Below, one piece after another: positions 1 through 6,404 of a stretch of 9,528 bases of DNA. Each line of letters begins with the position of its first letter. Position 1 is the first letter of the stretch. A program made the translations under genes and the position numbers. Source of the DNA: Gemmatimonadota bacterium (lineage in GTDB: Bacteria > GCA-2686955); assembly GCA_002686955.1 (NCBI GenBank), contig NYZA01000250.1:1-9528 (forward strand). Direction: 5' to 3'. A model generated the notes under the pieces. That model made no database searches, was not told the DNA's origin, and was given only the letters and a program-made list of their open reading frames with translations.

Positions 1-377
1 GCCGCGCCGGCATCGCCCCCGGCGCCCGCCGCGCCTAGAGAGAGGCCGCCGAACAGACACACCGCCTGAACCTTGTCCAGCCCAACCTCGAGCCACGCGC
101 CGTGCAGGGAGCATTGATTGCGCAGACGCGCCACTTCGCCATCGACATAGTCGAGCAGCATCGATGCGTGAAGGAGAACGAGGGCGGGAACGTTGATCCC
201 GAGAACCAGAAGGGCCGAAGCGGCGATTCCGCAGCCGAAACCGATGACGCTCACGGTGTCGGCCGTCATGACGGCGAATGCCGGCGCGAGTCGTATGGCC
301 GGCACGCGGTAGAGCGCCTTGAGCACCGGATAGTGGTTGCGCGGGAAGTTCCGGATGTCGACTTGAAAGTGGCTCAT
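1..377 (-). CDS. CDP-alcohol phosphatidyltransferase (partial, 3' end outside window)
   Basis: The N-terminal 125 residues of an integral membrane CDP-alcohol phosphatidyltransferase are visible; the gene runs off the left edge. The family transfers a phosphate-linked head group from a CDP-alcohol to an acceptor alcohol in the inner membrane. The signature is present: D76-Y-V-D79-G80-E-V-A83-R84, then G93, residue 97 and D101 (family pattern DxxDGxxAR-x8-GxxxDxxxD). Residue 97 is Glu where Asp is usual. Hydrophobic stretches at about 31-50, 51-75 and 104-120 fit the first membrane helices. The ATG at 377 follows a weak AAAGAG; an in-frame GTG two codons upstream (383) is an alternative. The 109 bp separating it from the preceding minus-strand gene show no clear signal. 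The substrate (glycerol-phosphate, inositol, serine or other) cannot be told from this half. Confidence 0.85.
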   Translation of the reverse strand, partial: MSHFQVDIRNFPRNHYPVLKALYRVPAIRLAPAFAVMTADTVSVIGFGCGIAASALLVLGINVPALVLLHASMLLDYVDGEVARLRNQCSLHGAWLEVGLDKVQAVCLFGGLSLGAAGAGGDAGA

Positions 378-486
378 CGGCACTCTTTCGGGGGTGGTTC
401 GGATCGGCGCGAAGTCCACGCGCAACAGGCTCCTACCCCCTGTGTCGACCGACTGAGCCGGATCACCAGAAAGATCGTCGTCGCGG

Positions 487-1992
487 CTACTTCAGCGCGG
501 CTCGATACGCTCTTCCATCGGTCGGGGACGCCGACACCACCTCCACCGAGAACATATCGGTGTCGTAGTCCGCGACGGGGAAGTCCCCCACGAGTACCTT
601 GAGATCCCACCGGCCAGCGGCGGTACCGATCGGGACGAGCCGTTCCAATCTAAGGATCGAGCTCTCGCCCGGATTCAACGTGATCCGCCGCTTCGAAAGC
701 AGCCCGGAGCGGCCCCGGTCGCCGCTGTATTCGATCCACGCATCCACGGTGCCCGGCCATGAGGTCCAGTTCCCTACCTCGAAGTCGAATCGGATCGAAT
801 CACCCTCGACCAGAGTGGAGACCAGCGTGGAGTCGACCAGGCTGACACCGTAGTCGAGCTCATTGCTCGGATCGGAAAGAGCAAAGGCCAGATCGGCTGA
901 CACGCCGGGCTGTAGACGGTCATCGCTCCAGGTCGCTCCGATCGCGCCATCGGAGAGAACGCCCATGCCGCCGTAATGCGCGAGGACCCTTTTCCAAGCG
1001 TTGTTGAGGCGGGCCGGAGAAGTCCAGGTCCACTCGTCCCAAACCTGGTAGTAGATGTTCTCGGCCTGCCGATAGCTGGCCAAGATCGGCCACCCGGCGA
1101 TCGCGGTTGCCAAATGGACGTCCGCCACTACGCTCTGTGTGTTTTCCAGAATGGCCGACTCGACCTCCCAATCCTCTCCGGAACGTGAGGCGTGGTTCAC
1201 CGAGGAGCGGTCGCCGAAGCGCGTGGAGAAGGCCGCGTGGAGCTGTTCGTTCGCTACGATCAGGTCGCCGGATTCGCTTTGCTCTCCCGAGATCGGCTCG
1301 TAGAGAGAGACTGGCGAGGTCCATGTCTGTCCGTTGTCCCACGAGGATGCCACGTAGAAGGTCTGCGTCGACGGGTTGTCCACCGCATCGGAAAAGAGGG
1401 CAGCCAGCTCTCCGTCGGCCAAGAAGGCGAGCTTCCACAGCCGCAGGCTCGAGGTGTCGCCCACCCGAATCACCGAGGGCGCCGACCAGTTCTCGCCGGA
1501 GTCGGCGCTGAAGCGGGAGTAAGCCACCCCATCGGCGCCATAGGCCAAGACCAACGCTCCATCGTGAGGGTTCTCACCAAGGCACAAACCCCGAGCGGAA
1601 TCGGCCGCGGTCGTGATCTCGGACGAGTTCCAAGTTGTTCCACCATCGGTTGTTCGCGCGAACTTGAGAGCAGGATCGTCGACCCGGTAGAAGGAGTAGA
1701 GATGGTCGGCCTCGACGTCGCCGGCAAGAACCGCCAGCCGATTCCCGCCCCCGAGCACCCCTGTGTCGATGGCGACCTCTGCCCAGCTTACCCCTCGATC
1801 GAGCGAGCTCTGCGCCGCCAGGTCACCGCCGCAAACGTAGATCAGGTGGATCCGATCGGCCAGATCCACCACGATTCGGCTCTCTTCGACAGCGGCCCCC
1901 GAGCTCAGAATCTGGGTCTTGCCGAAATTCTCGTAGCAGCCGGAGCAAGCCCCAGCGATGACCAGAGTGACCACAGGCGCGGTCGCGTGCAT
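487..1992 (-). CDS. Exported Asp-box (BNR/sialidase-like) propeller protein, probable lipoprotein
   Basis: A 501-residue exported protein. The N-terminus is a short hydrophobic segment (residues 5-15) ending in A-G-A-C16 and then S-G-C19, so lipidation at C16 or C19 is plausible, though the n-region lacks a basic residue. At least four Asp-box motifs (SxDxGxxW) are visible, ending at W70, W121, W169 and W224, with a degenerate fifth at W275; these mark the blade turns of sialidase-type beta-propellers. A W-S-D-D-R motif near 355 is common in the same fold. Residues about 380-485 form a beta-rich, Ig/CARDB-like C-terminal domain. I do not see the full sialidase arginine triad, so enzymatic activity is not claimed. 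The ATG is the first possible start after an in-frame stop and follows GAGGGAG at 2000-2006. A palindromic repeat lies directly upstream. Confidence 0.8.
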   Translation of the reverse strand: MHATAPVVTLVIAGACSGCYENFGKTQILSSGAAVEESRIVVDLADRIHLIYVCGGDLAAQSSLDRGVSWAEVAIDTGVLGGGNRLAVLAGDVEADHLYSFYRVDDPALKFARTTDGGTTWNSSEITTAADSARGLCLGENPHDGALVLAYGADGVAYSRFSADSGENWSAPSVIRVGDTSSLRLWKLAFLADGELAALFSDAVDNPSTQTFYVASSWDNGQTWTSPVSLYEPISGEQSESGDLIVANEQLHAAFSTRFGDRSSVNHASRSGEDWEVESAILENTQSVVADVHLATAIAGWPILASYRQAENIYYQVWDEWTWTSPARLNNAWKRVLAHYGGMGVLSDGAIGATWSDDRLQPGVSADLAFALSDPSNELDYGVSLVDSTLVSTLVEGDSIRFDFEVGNWTSWPGTVDAWIEYSGDRGRSGLLSKRRITLNPGESSILRLERLVPIGTAAGRWDLKVLVGDFPVADYDTDMFSVEVVSASPTDGRAYRAALK

Positions 1993-2025
1993 AGAGGTTC
2001 TCCCTCGGCCACCTCACCGAGACTG

Positions 2026-2207
2026 AGCCCGCATCATTCACCGAAACGCGTCGCGAGCCGGCGGAGATCCGTGCGTGGCAGGTGCTTCGTGCCCTTGCCG
2101 CGCGGAGGCGTGGTAGCACCCACGTCGCACAGGCGGCGAGGGTGGGAAGTGCCGGCCACGTGCGGATATGCGCCGGCGTAGTAGCGTTTCGGTGAAAAAT
2201 GCGGGCT
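2026..2207. repeat. 182-bp imperfect palindrome, family A, complete copy
   Basis: The two halves are inverted copies of each other almost to the centre. The ends are AGCCCGCAT on both strands, followed by two differing bases and a perfect 13-bp TTCACCGAAACGC. Further matching blocks are CCGGCG, ATCCG, CGTGGC, CTTC, CCCT, GCCGC and CGTGG, converging on a small apex at about 2115-2117 (GGT-AGC-ACC). By hand alignment about 64 of roughly 89 arm positions match, with a few single-base gaps. It occupies most of the 287-bp gap between the aminotransferase and the propeller gene. The half copy at 9439-9528 shares its sequence, so it is a repeat family rather than a local hairpin. No transposase is nearby; it is MITE-like or REP-like in form but longer than a usual REP. 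Confidence 0.85.
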
Positions 2208-2228
2208 GAGGGGATCGGCGGCCCGCAT
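2195..2228 (-). terminator. Rho-independent terminator after the class IV aminotransferase gene
   Basis: On the minus strand an 8-bp perfect stem ATGCGGGC/GCCCGCAT (2228-2221 with 2206-2199) encloses a 14-base loop and is followed by four further T residues (TTTT, 2198-2195) before a C. It lies about 50 bp past the stop of the aminotransferase gene, in the right orientation to end the glycosyltransferase-aminotransferase transcript. The 3' half of the stem is the end of the palindromic repeat; the 5' half is an adjacent inverted GCCCGCAT outside the repeat. The T run is short, so strength is uncertain. Confidence 0.6.
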
Positions 2229-2279
2229 CTGTGATCCTGGTTCATATTCCCGCGGAGGGAAACTCGCAAGGAGCCTGAA

Positions 2280-3182
2280 TCAGCCGACCATCCTCACCCC
2301 CGCTCGCTCCGATTCGTCTTCGAAAAGCTGAGCGATGTAACGGGTTTCGGGCCCGACCTTTCCGTCGCCGATCGGCCTGCCGTCCACCGCGGTAACCGCG
2401 ACGAGTCCGCCCATCGTGCCGGTACAGAACATCTCGTCGGCGCGGTAGACATCCGTCAGGGTGATTTCGCGGACCTCGCAAGGGATCTCATTCGTCGCGC
2501 AGAGCTCGAGAACGGTCGCCCGCGTGATCCCCTCGGGGCAAGCCCGCGCCGGTGGCGTTACCAACTTCCCCTCTTCGACGAGAAAAACATGCGTAGCGTT
2601 GGTCTCGGCCACCGACCCGTTCAGGTCCAGCATGAGCGCATCGTCGGCGCCCGCAGCGTTCGCCTGGATCTTGGCGAGGATCGACGGGAGCATGTTGGCA
2701 TGGTGGATCTTGGGATCTAGGCAGTCGGGCGAAGCACGCCGGATCGTGCTCGTGATCAGCTCGATCCCGTCGCTGTCGTAGACTGGGGGCTTGTGCTCGG
2801 CGACGATGATGAGCGTGGGGCCGGAGCGATTGAGACGGGGATCCAGTCCAGAGGTGATCTTCTCGCCTCGCGTGAGCGTCAAACGGATGTAGACGCCGTC
2901 GGTCATGTCGTTTTCCTCGAGTGTGCGCCTGATCTCTTCGGTGATGCGCTCTCGGGAGGGAAGATCGGTGTAGGCGAGCGCGAGGGCCGATGAGCGAAGT
3001 CTGTCGAGGTGCTCGGTCAGCTTGAACACGCGGCCCTTGCATAGACGCAGACCCTCCCAGATGGCGTCGCCTCCCTGAACGGCACTGTCGAATGGACTGA
3101 TCCTGGCCTGATCGCGGTGGACCAGCTCGCCGTTGATGTTGACGATGATGTCGCGGTTCTTTTCATTGAAGGTCTGCAGCAT
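2280..3182 (-). CDS. Class IV PLP-dependent aminotransferase (branched-chain / D-amino acid type)
   Basis: A 300-residue fold-type IV aminotransferase, normal length for the family that includes IlvE, D-alanine aminotransferase and PabC. Visible family motifs: W42-E-G-L-R, E57-H-L-D-R-L, Y98-I-R-L-T-L, E193 (pairs with PLP N1) in V-A-E-T-N, G218-I-T-R, and C253-T-G-T-M (phosphate binding). In the active-site segment (D156-P-K-I-H-H-A-N-M-L-P) the position aligned with the usual Schiff-base Lys is H160, and the nearest lysine is K158; see findings. The ATG overlaps the upstream glycosyltransferase by 20 bp and has a very strong AAAGGAGG six bases before it, so the two are co-transcribed. A likely terminator follows. 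IlvE-like substrate use is a guess; I therefore give no symbol. Confidence 0.85.
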   Translation of the reverse strand: MLQTFNEKNRDIIVNINGELVHRDQARISPFDSAVQGGDAIWEGLRLCKGRVFKLTEHLDRLRSSALALAYTDLPSRERITEEIRRTLEENDMTDGVYIRLTLTRGEKITSGLDPRLNRSGPTLIIVAEHKPPVYDSDGIELITSTIRRASPDCLDPKIHHANMLPSILAKIQANAAGADDALMLDLNGSVAETNATHVFLVEEGKLVTPPARACPEGITRATVLELCATNEIPCEVREITLTDVYRADEMFCTGTMGGLVAVTAVDGRPIGDGKVGPETRYIAQLFEDESERAGVRMVG

Positions 3183-4164
3183 CGGGGGCCTCCTTTGCGG
3201 TTCGCGAACGGACGTGCTCCAAGAATCCGCCTTCGGCGCCTCGCTGGGAAGGTCTTTTCGGACCGGTCAGCGAGAGCCGAATGAGCCCCAGTCCGCAACG
3301 AATGCGTTCGCTGGCCGCCGCCGCCCCCATGAACAGCGCGACCGGCAAGGACTCGACGACCCGAATCGCCCCCGCAAGCGCCGTCAGGGCGACGATGGGG
3401 GCACCGGGGAGCCCGCGAAGCCCCCAGTAGATGCGCCAGCTGCGCCAGTGCTCGACATGGCGTCTCGCCGACCAGGGCGGTCCCGTTCCACCCCCGCGAT
3501 GGTGCGCCCTCGCGCTCGGCTCGTACGCAACCTCGGATCCGCTCGCTCGAACCCGCTCGCAAAGATATACATCTTCGCAGTACATGAAGAAGCGTTCGTC
3601 GAAGCCCGCCACACGGCGAAAGATCGTGGCGGGGATCAGCAGAAGGGCCCCACTCACCCAGTGGGGGGCCGCGGGCGCGGAGCGGTCGGCGGCGGCCATC
3701 CGGAAGCTCCCGAGCCAGGGGAAGAGCCGCGCGAACCCATCGAGGCGAAGCGCGATCACGAGCAGATCCCAGGGCCGGGGTCGCCTTCCGAACGAAAGCT
3801 CGTCGCTCCCATCGGGGCGGAGCAGCCTGCCCCCTACGACGCCGATCGCTTCGTCCCTCTCTATCCGGGCGACCAGCGTCTCGACGGCGCCGGGCTCGAG
3901 CTCGGCGTCGGGATTGAGAAGAAGCAGCAGCTCTCCCCCGGCAAGTCGCGCACCTTCGTTGCAGCCCGCGCCAAAACCGCGGTTCCGATCCGCCCTCACG
4001 AGCCGAGCGCCGCGCGGCAGATCGCCCTCGACCACCGGGCGGCCGAGCGGGTGGCCGTGGTCCACGACGATCACCTCGCAGCCCTCTGGGATCGAAGCGA
4101 GTGCTCTCTTCAGCGAAGCTCGCGCGCCGAGGGCAACAACGATCACGGTGACTGTCGGAGGCAT
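3163..4164 (-). CDS. Family 2 glycosyltransferase (rhamnosyltransferase-like)
   Basis: A 333-residue GT-A-fold inverting glycosyltransferase that moves a sugar from an NDP-sugar to a growing surface glycan at the cytoplasmic face of the membrane. Seen: the nucleotide-binding start V4-T-V-I-V-V, V-V-D35, R60-N-R-G-F-G-A-G-C-N (typical of WbbL/RfbF-like members), the metal-binding N84-P-D-A-E, W169-V-S-G-A, G188-F-D-E-R-F-F, the catalytic E197-D198 pair and H221-H222. A hydrophobic segment at about 254-270 could anchor it in the membrane. The C-terminal tail is arginine-rich. The start ATG lies only 30 bp from the divergent GTG of the sugar aminotransferase. It is the first gene of a two-gene unit with the class IV aminotransferase. 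Acceptor and donor are unknown. Confidence 0.88.
   Translation of the reverse strand: MPPTVTVIVVALGARASLKRALASIPEGCEVIVVDHGHPLGRPVVEGDLPRGARLVRADRNRGFGAGCNEGARLAGGELLLLLNPDAELEPGAVETLVARIERDEAIGVVGGRLLRPDGSDELSFGRRPRPWDLLVIALRLDGFARLFPWLGSFRMAAADRSAPAAPHWVSGALLLIPATIFRRVAGFDERFFMYCEDVYLCERVRASGSEVAYEPSARAHHRGGGTGPPWSARRHVEHWRSWRIYWGLRGLPGAPIVALTALAGAIRVVESLPVALFMGAAAASERIRCGLGLIRLSLTGPKRPSQRGAEGGFLEHVRSRTAKEAPDAADLQ
3189..3196 (-). promoter_or_regulatory. Strong Shine-Dalgarno for the class IV aminotransferase inside the glycosyltransferase gene
   Basis: AAAGGAGG sits six bases before the aminotransferase ATG and within the last codons of the overlapping glycosyltransferase gene. It decides the start at 3182 and suggests this gene initiates efficiently on its own, rather than relying only on coupling. 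Confidence 0.85.
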
Positions 4165-4198
4165 GAAGCAGGTCTTTCCGGCTATGCTCGAAGCGTGA
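4163..4198 (+). other. Possible 11-codon mini-ORF coupled to the sugar aminotransferase
   Basis: An ATG at 4163-4165, preceded almost directly by GGAGG (4157-4161), opens an 11-codon frame. Its TGA (4196-4198) overlaps the GTG start (4195-4197) of the sugar aminotransferase as GTGA. Its ATG also forms the CATG palindrome with the ATG of the divergent glycosyltransferase. The spacing of GGAGG to ATG (one base) is too short for good initiation, although a second in-frame ATG at 4184 exists. It may be a coincidental frame. Confidence 0.2.
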
Positions 4199-5325
4199 AA
4201 ATCGTCCGTCTATCCGAGCCTTCGCTCGGCGCGCTGGAGCGCCGCTACATCGAGGAGTGTATCGATTCAGGCCAGCTCACGGCCGGTGGTCCCTTCGGAG
4301 CGCGTCTCGAAGAGATCGTCGCGCGCCATCTGGGCCTTCAGCCGGCGCTGGTCGTGGCCACCACATCGGGCACGTCGGCACTGACCCTCGCCCTGCTCGA
4401 GCTCGGCGTCGGTCCGGAGGATGAAGTCGTCGTTCCGCAGCTCAGCTATGTCGCCCCCGCGAACGCGGCCGCTTGTCTGGGAGCGAGGCTGCTCTTCGCG
4501 GCGGTCGAGCCCGAGACCGGCCTGATCTGCGCTGCCGAGCTGGCCTCATTGCTGGAAGACCGAGTTCGGCATCGAGACCGCCCGCCGAAGGCGGTCATCG
4601 GTGTCGACCTCTTGGGGCGCGTGGCGAGCTGGTCGTCTCTACTCGATATTACCGATCGCCACGGATGCGCGCTGGTGGAAGACGCCTGCGAGGCGCTCGG
4701 CGCCACCGGCGAGAACGATCTTCCGGCGGGTCGGTGGGGCCACATCTCCTGCTTGAGCTTCAACGGCACCAAGACTGTGACGGGAGGAGCGGGCGGCGCG
4801 ATCCGCCTGCCCGATCGGGCGGCAGCGAATCGAACCCGCATGCGCGCGAATCATGGCCGCCGCCCTGGGCGCGATTTCGTCCACGAGCGGATCGGGGACA
4901 ACTGCCGCATCTCGAATCTGCACGCGGCCATTGCAACCGCGCAGATGGAGCGCCTCGGCGAGCTCGTCGCGGGTCGGCGGAGGGGCGAACTCCAGTATCG
5001 AAAAGCCCTTGAGCAGCATCGCCTTCCGCTCGCCTGGCTGGGCGTGCCCCCAGACACCCTCCACCTCGATTGGCTCCCCCCCTGCCTGGCATCCGATCTC
5101 GATACCCGGGAGCGCGTGCTCGATGCGCTCGGGGGCGAGGGCGTCGAAGCCCGTCCCTTCTTCGAACCCTTGCATCGGCTCCCCCCCTTCACGACCTGCC
5201 CGCGGGGTTCGACCGAGGCCGCCGAAGACCTGGCTTCTCGCGGCTTTCTTCTACCCTCCTCCTCGGACATGTCCGACCATCAGATCGAGTCCATCGTCCA
5301 GATCCTCTCCCGCTGCTTCCCGTGA
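4195..5325 (+). CDS. DegT/DnrJ/EryC1/StrS family (LegC/perosamine-synthase-like) sugar aminotransferase
   Basis: A 376-residue PLP enzyme of the family that aminates keto-deoxysugars bound to a nucleotide (PseC, LegC, GDP-perosamine synthase), a cytoplasmic step in making amino-sugars for surface glycans. Seen: S58-G-T-S-A (PLP phosphate), V79-V-P-Q-L-S-Y, V161-E-D-A (D163 pairs with PLP N1), the Schiff-base K193 in F-N-G-T-K-T, G197-G-A-G-G, and N236-C-R-I-S-N-L-H-A-A-I. Length matches the family. The frame is open far upstream, but the conserved start (K-I-V-R-L-S-E-P-S-L) fits a GTG at 4195; there is no clear Shine-Dalgarno. It diverges from the glycosyltransferase across 30 bp and overlaps the following lipoprotein gene by GTGA. 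The sugar made (4-amino-4,6-dideoxy type is usual) is inferred, not shown. Confidence 0.88.
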   Translation: MKIVRLSEPSLGALERRYIEECIDSGQLTAGGPFGARLEEIVARHLGLQPALVVATTSGTSALTLALLELGVGPEDEVVVPQLSYVAPANAAACLGARLLFAAVEPETGLICAAELASLLEDRVRHRDRPPKAVIGVDLLGRVASWSSLLDITDRHGCALVEDACEALGATGENDLPAGRWGHISCLSFNGTKTVTGGAGGAIRLPDRAAANRTRMRANHGRRPGRDFVHERIGDNCRISNLHAAIATAQMERLGELVAGRRRGELQYRKALEQHRLPLAWLGVPPDTLHLDWLPPCLASDLDTRERVLDALGGEGVEARPFFEPLHRLPPFTTCPRGSTEAAEDLASRGFLLPSSSDMSDHQIESIVQILSRCFP

Positions 5326-6404
5326 CCGATCGATTCCCACTCTCCAGCGGCCCTGCCCTCGCCTTGGCGTGCACCGTCGCGCTCGGGGTCCTGCCCGGCT
5401 GCAAAGAGCCCTGCTGTGCCTCCCCGTCCACTCCAGCGGAGCTGGTGCTTCGAGACATCGCGCTGGAAAACGAATCGCTGGCTGGAGTTGTAACCGATCC
5501 CTCGGGCAGCGCATGGACCTCCCGTTTCCGCGGCGAGGGCTACAAGGTCACCCCCGAGGGCTCGACCGAGCTCCTCGCCGCCCCGATTCGGCTCGGCGCG
5601 GATCGTGTCGACATCGACCTCGACGCGACGGGCGATCCGATCTTCGCGGTTTGGTATCGGGGCGTGGCCATCGTGCACGCGGACGACTCCCCCCCCACCT
5701 ACACCGTGTTCGACGGGACGACCGATTGCCTGCCCTCGGTGCGCGCAACCGTGATCCGCGGCGAGCCGGGTGGATCGATCCTGGTCGGAATCGCACGCAG
5801 CGATGGCATCACGCGAATCTTCCCATACAACTCCGCCGGCCCTTGCCCTCGCTGGACCTCGGAGAACACACCGATGTCGCTCGGCCCAGGAATCGAGGAT
5901 GGAGACGGGTGGATCGGCGGGATCAGCGAAGAGCTCTCGGGTGAACACTGGGTCGGCGTCAGCGACGATGCCCTCTACCGCTGGCGCGACGGCGGCACCC
6001 CCAACGACCCCGATGACGATGAATGGACCGCCTTCAGGCCAGCAGATCGCCCAGAGCTGACAACTCTTCGGTTCCCCCATATCGCCCGCGGCCCCGATGG
6101 GGGCGTGTGGGTCGCGACACCCGACGGCCTGATCGTGATCCGCGGCGACACATGGATCCGCGCATCCGAGCTCATGAGCCCAAATGTGTCTCATGTCGAT
6201 TTCGGGCCGCGAGGATTCGCCTGGGTGTCGACCGGTTCAGGAATCTCCGTGCTATCGACCGACACTTTGCGGGAGATGGCCCAATACAGCACATTCTCCG
6301 GGCTCCCAAGCGCGTCGGTCACAGGTGTGGCTTTCGCCCCTTCGGGCGAGATCGCTTATGTCGCGACGGCTTCCGGCCTGGCGATCATGGATCGGATCGA
6401 CTAG
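5322..6404 (+). CDS. Propeller-repeat lipoprotein of unknown function
   Basis: A 360-residue secreted protein. The signal peptide has an R near the N-terminus, a hydrophobic core (about 10-23) and a good lipobox L24-P-G-C27. The C-terminal third holds three W/Y-V-A/S-T-x-x-G-hydrophobic repeats starting near 260, 299 and 344, about 40 residues apart, as in the 'two-component regulator propeller' type of beta-propeller; a more degenerate version of this pattern continues upstream. It is likely a periplasm-facing or surface propeller. The GTG start (5322-5324) overlaps the TGA of the aminotransferase, and no separate Shine-Dalgarno is evident, so translation is probably coupled. The 3' end overlaps the convergent nucleotidyltransferase gene by 20 bp. 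I cannot assign a function. Confidence 0.8.
   Translation: MTDRFPLSSGPALALACTVALGVLPGCKEPCCASPSTPAELVLRDIALENESLAGVVTDPSGSAWTSRFRGEGYKVTPEGSTELLAAPIRLGADRVDIDLDATGDPIFAVWYRGVAIVHADDSPPTYTVFDGTTDCLPSVRATVIRGEPGGSILVGIARSDGITRIFPYNSAGPCPRWTSENTPMSLGPGIEDGDGWIGGISEELSGEHWVGVSDDALYRWRDGGTPNDPDDDEWTAFRPADRPELTTLRFPHIARGPDGGVWVATPDGLIVIRGDTWIRASELMSPNVSHVDFGPRGFAWVSTGSGISVLSTDTLREMAQYSTFSGLPSASVTGVAFAPSGEIAYVATASGLAIMDRID

Noticed and set aside
487-1992. Calling the Asp-box protein a sialidase
   Set aside because: Asp-boxes occur in many non-enzymatic propellers, and I could not find the FRIP motif or a convincing arginine triad.
1192-2181. 329-codon plus-strand open frame opposite the propeller gene
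   Set aside because: It is a high-GC shadow: the minus-strand frame has four Asp-boxes and a signal peptide, while this one has no recognisable domain and runs into the palindromic repeat.
2026-2207. CRISPR array or tandem repeat
   Set aside because: The repetition is a single inverted pair forming one palindrome, with no spaced direct repeats.
3133-4194. Long upstream extension of the sugar aminotransferase frame
   Set aside because: It lies antisense to the well-supported glycosyltransferase and aminotransferase genes, is low-complexity and arginine-rich, and family homology starts only at the GTG at 4195.
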